Shown here in pieces: positions 57,709 to 64,000 of a stretch of DNA of 64,000 nt. How positions within the stretch are numbered: position 1 is the first letter of the stretch; every line of letters begins with the position of its first letter. Source of the DNA: Galaxea fascicularis (Eukaryota; Cnidaria; Anthozoa; Scleractinia; Euphylliidae); assembly GCA_948470475.1 (NCBI GenBank), contig OX419347.1, positions 3,343,572 to 3,407,571 on the forward strand, in the 5' to 3' direction. The notes beneath the pieces are model-generated. The model was not told where the DNA came from. It ran no database searches and saw only the letters and a program-made list of their open reading frames with translations. Both the position numbers and the translations under genes were made by a program.

Positions 57709-58511
57709 ATGACGCCATATGTGGGTTTGGTCAGGCCGGGAAATGACGGTGATGAGTTAAATGGGGAACCCAAGGCTTCACAAGAAGTTGTTGAGATCAA
57801 AGCCAAACTGGAAGAACAGGAAATGAAGTAAGATAATACAGCAAATACACATGGTTATCTTTGTATTTTGCGGCAGTCTAATAAACAAGTTTTGGATGTA
57901 CTGTATACTTTCATAGCTTCATTGTCGTAGTTTTAACGCTTTTGCAGGTACGAACGTCTCCGTTCATGTGGTTGAGCAATTGAACCGAACTGCAGGCAAA
58001 CCACGTGAAGATTTAATCTTTCATAGACTATCTCCATGAGTGTCCTGAATTTAAAGGGGCACGATTACCGAGGTATTGAGCAAGGGCAATTGAACTGAAT
58101 ATAGTTCAGCACCAGACGTTGTTGAGATCAGATGTCAAATGTTTAGAAAGATTTAAAAATATGTAAAGATGTAAGGCTGATCGAATGGCTTCGATACTGG
58201 ATAAGTTGAGGAGACATGAAGCTGGTGGGATTGGTTCGATTCCTACTCTATCCTTTATAATCTCTCGTTCGCTAACTCCAGACCGTTTCTTTTTTATTTT
58301 TTAATTTAAAGATATAACCCGCATAATCCTATCAGACAACTAAATAGAGTGAGATAAGAAACACAAAAACTTCCAAGTAGTAATCCTCTGCAATTTTCTT
58401 TCTTTTTTCTTCATCTGCAGTGGGACTGGCTTGCTGAAAATAAATAAAGAAAATGTTTTTAAAATGTGTGACGTGTTGGCTAGAGTGGGCAAGAGATTGG
58501 TTTTCGAATCG
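57709..58511 (+). CDS. 5' part of an unknown plus-strand gene (first 70 codons seen)
   Basis: Exon 57709-57827 begins MTPYVGLVRPGNDGDELNGE and contains a charged helix (VVEIKAKLEEQEM); its donor is AA|gtaaga. It joins in phase to exon 58421-58511 (acceptor tcttttttcttcatctgcag), giving NGTGLLKINKENVFKMCDVL and ARVGKRLVFES, ended by a donor gtatgt. The next exon is not found: the following intron runs into the 40-bp minisatellite and out of the window. The ATG follows a good acceptor (ttatgtag at 57697-57704), so an upstream non-coding exon is likely. The protein family was not recognised. If real, the minisatellite lies within an intron of a gene. Confidence 0.5.
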
Positions 58512-58609
58512 GTATGTACTTTCAGTAGGGGAAAGACCTCATGGATATACCCACCACGAGTCCCCAACTACGTCATACTACAACAATTTATATAATATCT
58601 TAAATACAT

Positions 58610-61600
58610 TCATCCTCCCCAACTTGCCTTTATCTCCCTTCATCATCATTGCTTCTCCTACATTTACATTCATTTCCCCCCAGTTGCCTTTATCTACCTT
58701 CATCCGCATTCATATAACTACAGTACCCTTCATTTCCCTTCATCCGCATTCATTCAACCCCAGTTGCCTTCATCTCCCTTCATCCGCATTCATTTAACCC
58801 CAGTTGTCTTCATATACGTTCATTCGCATTCATTCAACCACAGTTGCCTTCATCTCCCTTCATCCGCATTCATTTAACCCCAGTTGTCTTCATATACGTT
58901 CATCCGCATTCATTCAACCCCAGTTGCCTTCATTTTCCTTCATCCGCATTCATTCAACCCCAGTTGCCTTCATCTCCCTTCATCCGCATTCATTTAACCC
59001 CAGTTGTCTTCATATACGTTCATTCGCATTCATTCAACCCCAGTTGCCTTCATCTCCCTTCATCCGCATTCATTCAATCCCAGTTGCCTTCATCTCCCTT
59101 CATCCGCATTCATTCAATCCCAGTTGCCTTCATCTCCCTTCATCCGCATTCATTCAACCCCAGTTGCCTTCATTTTCCTTCATCCGCATTCACTCAACCC
59201 CAGTTGCCTTCATGTCCCTTCATACACATTCATTTAACCCCAGTTGCCTTCATCTCCCTTCATCCCCATTCATTCAACCCCAGTTGCCTTCATGTCCCTT
59301 CATCCACATTCATTCAACCCCAGTTGACTTCATCTCCCTTCATCCACATTCATTCACCTCCAACTGCCTTCATCTCCCTTCATTCACATTCACTCACCTC
59401 CAGTTTCCTTCATCTCCCTGCATTCACATTCATTCACCTCCAGTTTCCTTCATGTCCCTTCATTCACATTCATTCACCCCCAGTTGCCTTCATCTCCCTT
59501 CATCTGTATTTATTCAACCCCAGTTGCCTTCATGTCCCTTCATCCACATTCATTCATCCCCAGTTGCCTTCATATACGTTCATTCGCATTCATTCAACCC
59601 CAGTTTCCTTCATCTTCCTTCATCCGTATTCATTCAACCCCAGTTGGCTTCATATGCATTCATTCGCATTCAATGAACCCCAGTTGCCTTCATCTCCCTT
59701 CATCCACATTCATTCAACCCCAGTTGCCTTCATCTCCCTTCATCCATATTCATTCAACCCCAGTTGGCTTCATATGCATTCATTCGCATTCATTCAACCC
59801 CAGTTGCCTTCATCTCCCTTCATCCGTATTCATTCAACCCCAGTTGGCTTCATATGAATTCATTCGTATTCATACAATCCCAGTTGGATTCATATGCATT
59901 CATTCGTTTTCAATCAACCCCAGTTGCCTTCATCTGCCTTCATTCGCATTCATTCAACCCCAGTTGCCTTCATCTCCCTTCATCCGCATTCATTCAACCC
60001 CAGTTGGCTTCATCTCCCTTCATCCGCATTCATTCACCCCCAGTTGGCTTCATCTCCCTTCATCCGCATTCATTCACCCCCAGTTGGCTTCATCTCCCTT
60101 CATCCGCATTCATGTGCATTCACCCCCAGTTGGCTTCATCTCCCTTAATCCGCATTCATTAACTCTACTTGCCTTTATTTTCCTTCATCCACATTCATTC
60201 AACCCCAGTTGTCTTCATATTCGTTCAATCTCATTCATTCAACCCCAGTTGCCTTCATCTCCCTTCATCCGCATTCATTCACCCCCAGTTGGCTTCATCT
60301 CCCTTCATCCGCATTCATGTGCATTCACCCCCAGTTGGCTTCATCTCCCTTAATCCGCATTCATTAACTCTACTTGCCTTTATTTTCCTTCATCCACATT
60401 CATTCAACCCCAGTTGTCTTCATATTCGTTCAATCTCATTCATTCAACCCCAGTTGCCTTTATCTCCCTTCATCCGCATTCATTCACCCCCAGTTGGCTT
60501 CATCTCCCTTCATCCGCATTCATTCACCCCCAGTTGGCTGCATCTCCCTTCATCCGCATTCATTCACCCCCAGTTGGCTTCAACTCCCTTCATCCGCATT
60601 AATTCACCTCCAGTTGTCTTTATCTCCCTTCATCTGCATTCATTCAACCCCAGTTGTCTTCATCTCCCTTCATCCGCATTCATTTAACCCCAGTTGTCTT
60701 CATATACGTTCATTCGCATTCATTCAACCACAGTTGCCTTCATCTCCCTTCATCCGCATTCATTTAACCCCAGTTGTCTTCATATACGTTCATCCGCATT
60801 CATTCAACCCCAGTTGCCTTCATTTTCCTTCATCCGCATTCATTCAATCCCAGTTGCCTTCATCTCCCTTCATCCGCATTCATTCAATCCCAGTTGCCTT
60901 CATCTCCCTTCATCCGCATTCATTCAATCCCAGTTGCCTTCATCTCCCTTCATCTGCATTCATTTAACCCCAGTTGCCTTTATCTCCCTTCATCCACATT
61001 CATTCAACCCCAGTTGCCTTCATCTCCCTTCATCCGCATTCATTTAACCCCAGTTGTCTTCATATACGTTCATTCGCATTCATTCAACCCCAGTTGCCTT
61101 CATCTCCCTTCATCCGCATTCATTCAATCCCAGTTGCCTTCATCTCCCTTCATCCGCATTCATTCAATCCCAGTTGCCTTCATCTCCCTTCATCCGCATT
61201 CATTCAACCCCAGTTGCCTTCATTTTCCTTCATCCGCATTCACTCAACCCCAGTTGCCTTCATGTCCCTTCATACACATTCATTTAACCCCAGTTGCCTT
61301 CATCTCCCTTCATCCCCATTCATTCAACCCCAGTTGCCTTCATGTCCCTTCATCCACATTCATTCAACCCCAGTTGACTTCATCTCCCTTCATCCGCATT
61401 CATGTGCATTCACCCCGAGTTGGCTTCATCTCCCTTAATCCGCATTCATTAACTCTACTTGCCTTTATTTTCCTTCATCCACATTCATTCAACCCCAGTT
61501 GTCTTCATATTCGTTCAATCTCATTCATTCAACCCCAGTTGCCTTCATCTCCCTTCATCCGCATTCATTCACCCCCAGTTGGCTTCATCTCCCTTCATCC

Positions 61601-64000
61601 GCATTCATTCACCCCCAGTTGGCTGCATCTCCCTTCATCCGCATTCATTCACCCCCAGTTGGCTTCATCTCCCTTCATCCGCATTAATTCACCTCCAGTT
61701 GTCTTTATCTCCCTTCATCTGCATTCATTCAACCCCAGTTGTCTTCATCTCCCTTCATCCGCATTCATTTAACCCCAGTTGTCTTCATATACGTTCATTC
61801 GCATTCATTCAACCACAGTTGCCTTCATCTCCCTTCATCCGCATTCATTTAACCCCAGTTGTCTTCATATACGTTCATCCGCATTCATTCAACCCCAATT
61901 GCCTTCATTTTCCTTCATCCGCATTCATTCAACCCCAGTTGCCTTCATCTCCCTTCATCCGCATTCATTCAATCCCAGTTGCCTTCATCTCCCTTCATCC
62001 GCATTCATTCAATCCCAGTTGCCTTCATCTCCCTTCATCTGCATTCATTTAACCCCAGTTGCCTTTATCTCCCTTCATCCACATTCATTCAACCCCAGTT
62101 GCCTTCATCTCCCTTCATCCGCATTCATTTAACCCCAGTTGTCTTCATATACGTTCATTCGCATTCATTCAACCCCAGTTGCCTTCATCTCCCTTCATCC
62201 GCATTCATTCAACCCCAGTTGCCTTCATCTCCCTTCATCCGCATTCATTCAATCCCAGTTGCCTTCATCTCCCTTCATCCGCATTCATTCAATCCCAGTT
62301 GCCTTCATCTCCCTTCATCCGCATTCATTCAACCCCAGTTGCCTTCATTTTCCTTCATCCGCATTCACTCAACCCCAGTTGCCTTCATGTCCCTTCATAC
62401 ACATTCATTTAACCCCAGTTGCCTTCATCTCCCTTCATCCCCATTCATTCAACCCCAGTTGCCTTCATGTCCCTTCATCCACATTCATTCAACCCCAGTT
62501 GACTTCATCTCCCTTCATCCACATTCATTCACCTCCAACTGCCTTCATCTCCCTTCATTCACATTCACTCACCTCCAGTTTCCTTCATCTCCCTGCATTC
62601 ACATTCATTCACCTCCAGTTTCCTTCATGTCCCTTCATTCACATTCATTCACCCCCAGTTGCCTTCATCTCCCTTCATCTGTATTTATTCAACCCCAGTT
62701 GCCTTCATGTCCCTTCATCCACATTCATTCATCCCCAGTTGCCTTCATATACGTTCATTCGCATTCATTCAACCCCAGTTTCCTTCATCTTCCTTCATCC
62801 GTATTCATTCAACCCCAGTTGGCTTCATATGCATTCATTCGCATTCATTCAACCCCAGTTGCCTTCATCTCCCTTCATCCACATTCATTCAACCCCAGTT
62901 GCCTTCATCTCCCTTCATCCATATTCATTCAACCCCAGTTGGCTTCATATGCATTCATTCGCATTCATTCAACCCCAGTTGCATTCATTTCCCTTCATCC
63001 GTATTCATTCAACCCCAGTTGGCTTCATATGAATTCATTCGTATTCATACAATCCCAGTTGGATTCATATGCATTCATTCGTTTTCATTCAACCCCAGTT
63101 GCCTTCATCTGCCTTCATTCGCATTCATTCAACCCCAGTTGCCTTCATCTCCCTTCATCCGCATTCATTCACCCCCAGTTGCCTTCATCTCCCTTCATCC
63201 GCATTCATTCACCCCCAGTTGGCTTCATCTCCCTTCATCCGCATTCATTCACCCCCAGTTGGCTGCATCTCCCTTCATCCGCATTCATTCACCCCCAGTT
63301 GGCTTCATCTCCCTTCATCCGCATTAATTCACCTCCAGTTGTCTTTATCTCCCTTCATCTGCATTCATTCAACCCCAGTTGTCTTCATCTCCCTTCATCT
63401 GCATTCATTTAACCCCAGTTGCATTAAACTCCCTTAATCCGCATTCATTCAACCTCAGTTGATTTCATCTCCCTTCATCCACATTCATTCAACCCCAGTT
63501 GCCTTTATCTCCCTTCATCCGCATTCATTCAAACCCAGTTGCGTCCATCTGCCTTCATCCGCTTTCATTAAACCCCAGTTGTCTTCATCTCCTTTCATCC
63601 GCATTAATTTAACCTCAGTTGCCTTCATCTCCCTTCATCCGCATTCATTCACCCCCAGTTGGCTTCATCTCCTTTCATCCGCATTCATTCACCCCCAGTT
63701 GGCTTCATCTCCCTTCATCCGCATTCATTAACTCTACTTGCCTTTATTTTCCTTCATCCTTATTTTATTCAACCCCAGTTGTCTTTATATACGTTCAATC
63801 TCATTCATTCAACCCCAGTTGCCTTCGTCTCCCTTCATCCGCATTCATTCACCCCCAGTTGGCTTCATCTCCCTTTATCCGCATTCATTCACCCGCAGTT
63901 GGCTTCATCTCCCTTCATCTGCATTCATCAACCCACAGTTGGCTTCATCTCCCTTCATCCGCATTCATTCACCCCCAGTTGTCTTTATCTCCCTTTATCT
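58610..64000 (+). repeat. Giant 40-bp minisatellite, more than 130 units, runs off the window
   Basis: Consensus unit, written in two halves: CATTCATTCAACCCCAGTTG / CCTTCATCTCCCTTCATCCG. The plus strand is strongly pyrimidine-biased. Units vary at fixed positions (AACC/CACC/AATC, GTTGCC/GTTGGC/GTTGTC, CATCTCCC/CATATACG/CATATGCA), producing higher-order patterns. Three scales of duplication are visible: about 205 bp (60.15 and 60.35 kb), about 1,085 bp (60.37-61.46 repeated at 61.46-62.54 kb) and about 3.1 kb (59.0-60.0 repeated at 62.1-63.1 kb). Because the unit has no stop codon in any forward frame, long open frames arise by chance, with a 40-residue repeat such as HSFNPSCLHLPSSAFIQPQL. No start, splice or codon evidence supports translation. 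Confidence 0.95.
60107..60516 (+). repeat. 205-bp higher-order repeat within the minisatellite, two copies
   Basis: Marker variants catgtgcattcaccccc (60112, 60316) and cattaactctacttgcc (60148, 60353), each unique in length relative to the 40-bp unit (+6 and -1), recur at 205 bp (5 x 40 + 5). The same marker pair reappears at about 61402 and 61446, and the second marker again near 63726. Confidence 0.8.

Noticed and set aside
58804..63731. Long repetitive open frames (up to about 517 codons) rich in HSF/PSS/FIRIHS
   Set aside because: The 40-bp unit lacks stops in all three forward frames, so open frames in every phase are automatic. No start context, splice site or homology supports a protein.

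Overview
The window reads as a chromosomal piece of an animal genome, most likely an anthozoan cnidarian (a stony coral or close relative). It is AT-rich by eye, has multi-exon genes with GT-AG introns of 0.1-2 kb, a conserved animal MAP3K1, FBXO4, ECH1 and ribosomal protein eL37, small tRNA-derived SINEs and many hairpin MITEs. The phylum is an inference; no species can be named from the sequence.

Region by region. (1) 1-10.3 kb, minus strand: three tandem paralogous genes, each encoding a small protein with a textbook BH3 motif (pattern IARELRVIGDAL and variants). Each copy has a spliced leader exon, and two have a recognisable TATA box. This looks like a BH3-only apoptosis gene cluster and is the most interesting part of the window. 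(2) 10.3-14 kb: no convincing gene, several inverted-repeat MITEs. (3) 14.1-17.7 kb minus: a seven-exon gene for a 211-residue coiled-coil protein starting MARN, head-to-head with (4) RPL37 (eL37), plus strand, 17.84-20.5 kb, whose first coding exon is only the ATG. (5) 21.7-23.1 kb minus: two-exon gene for a 409-residue, mostly disordered unknown protein. (6) 25.4-28.2 kb minus: four-exon gene for a 309-residue unknown protein, head-to-head with (7) MAP3K1, plus strand, 28.6-43.5 kb, about 17 exons encoding SWIM, RING and kinase domains. (8) FBXO4, plus, 45.9-50.4 kb, seven exons. (9) An intronless SGNH/GDSL hydrolase, minus, 51.2-51.9 kb, head-to-head with (10) ECH1, plus, 52.2-56.5 kb, eight exons, with a presumed mitochondrial leader and a C-terminal SKL. 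(11) A plus-strand gene of unknown function starts at about 57.7 kb, and its second intron runs into (12) a very large 40-bp minisatellite from 58.6 kb to the window end, with higher-order duplications of 205 bp, about 1.09 kb and about 3.1 kb.

The gene models were built by hand from splice sites with checked reading phase. For RPL37, MAP3K1, FBXO4 and ECH1 the joined exons agree with the known families. For the 211-, 409- and 309-residue proteins the phase agreement across exons is the main support. Three divergent gene pairs have start codons only 113, 425 and 219 bp apart, suggesting shared promoters. The housekeeping genes otherwise look independent; there is no operon. Introns and intergenic DNA are filled with hairpin elements, SINEs and 3' LINE fragments, several of them nested.
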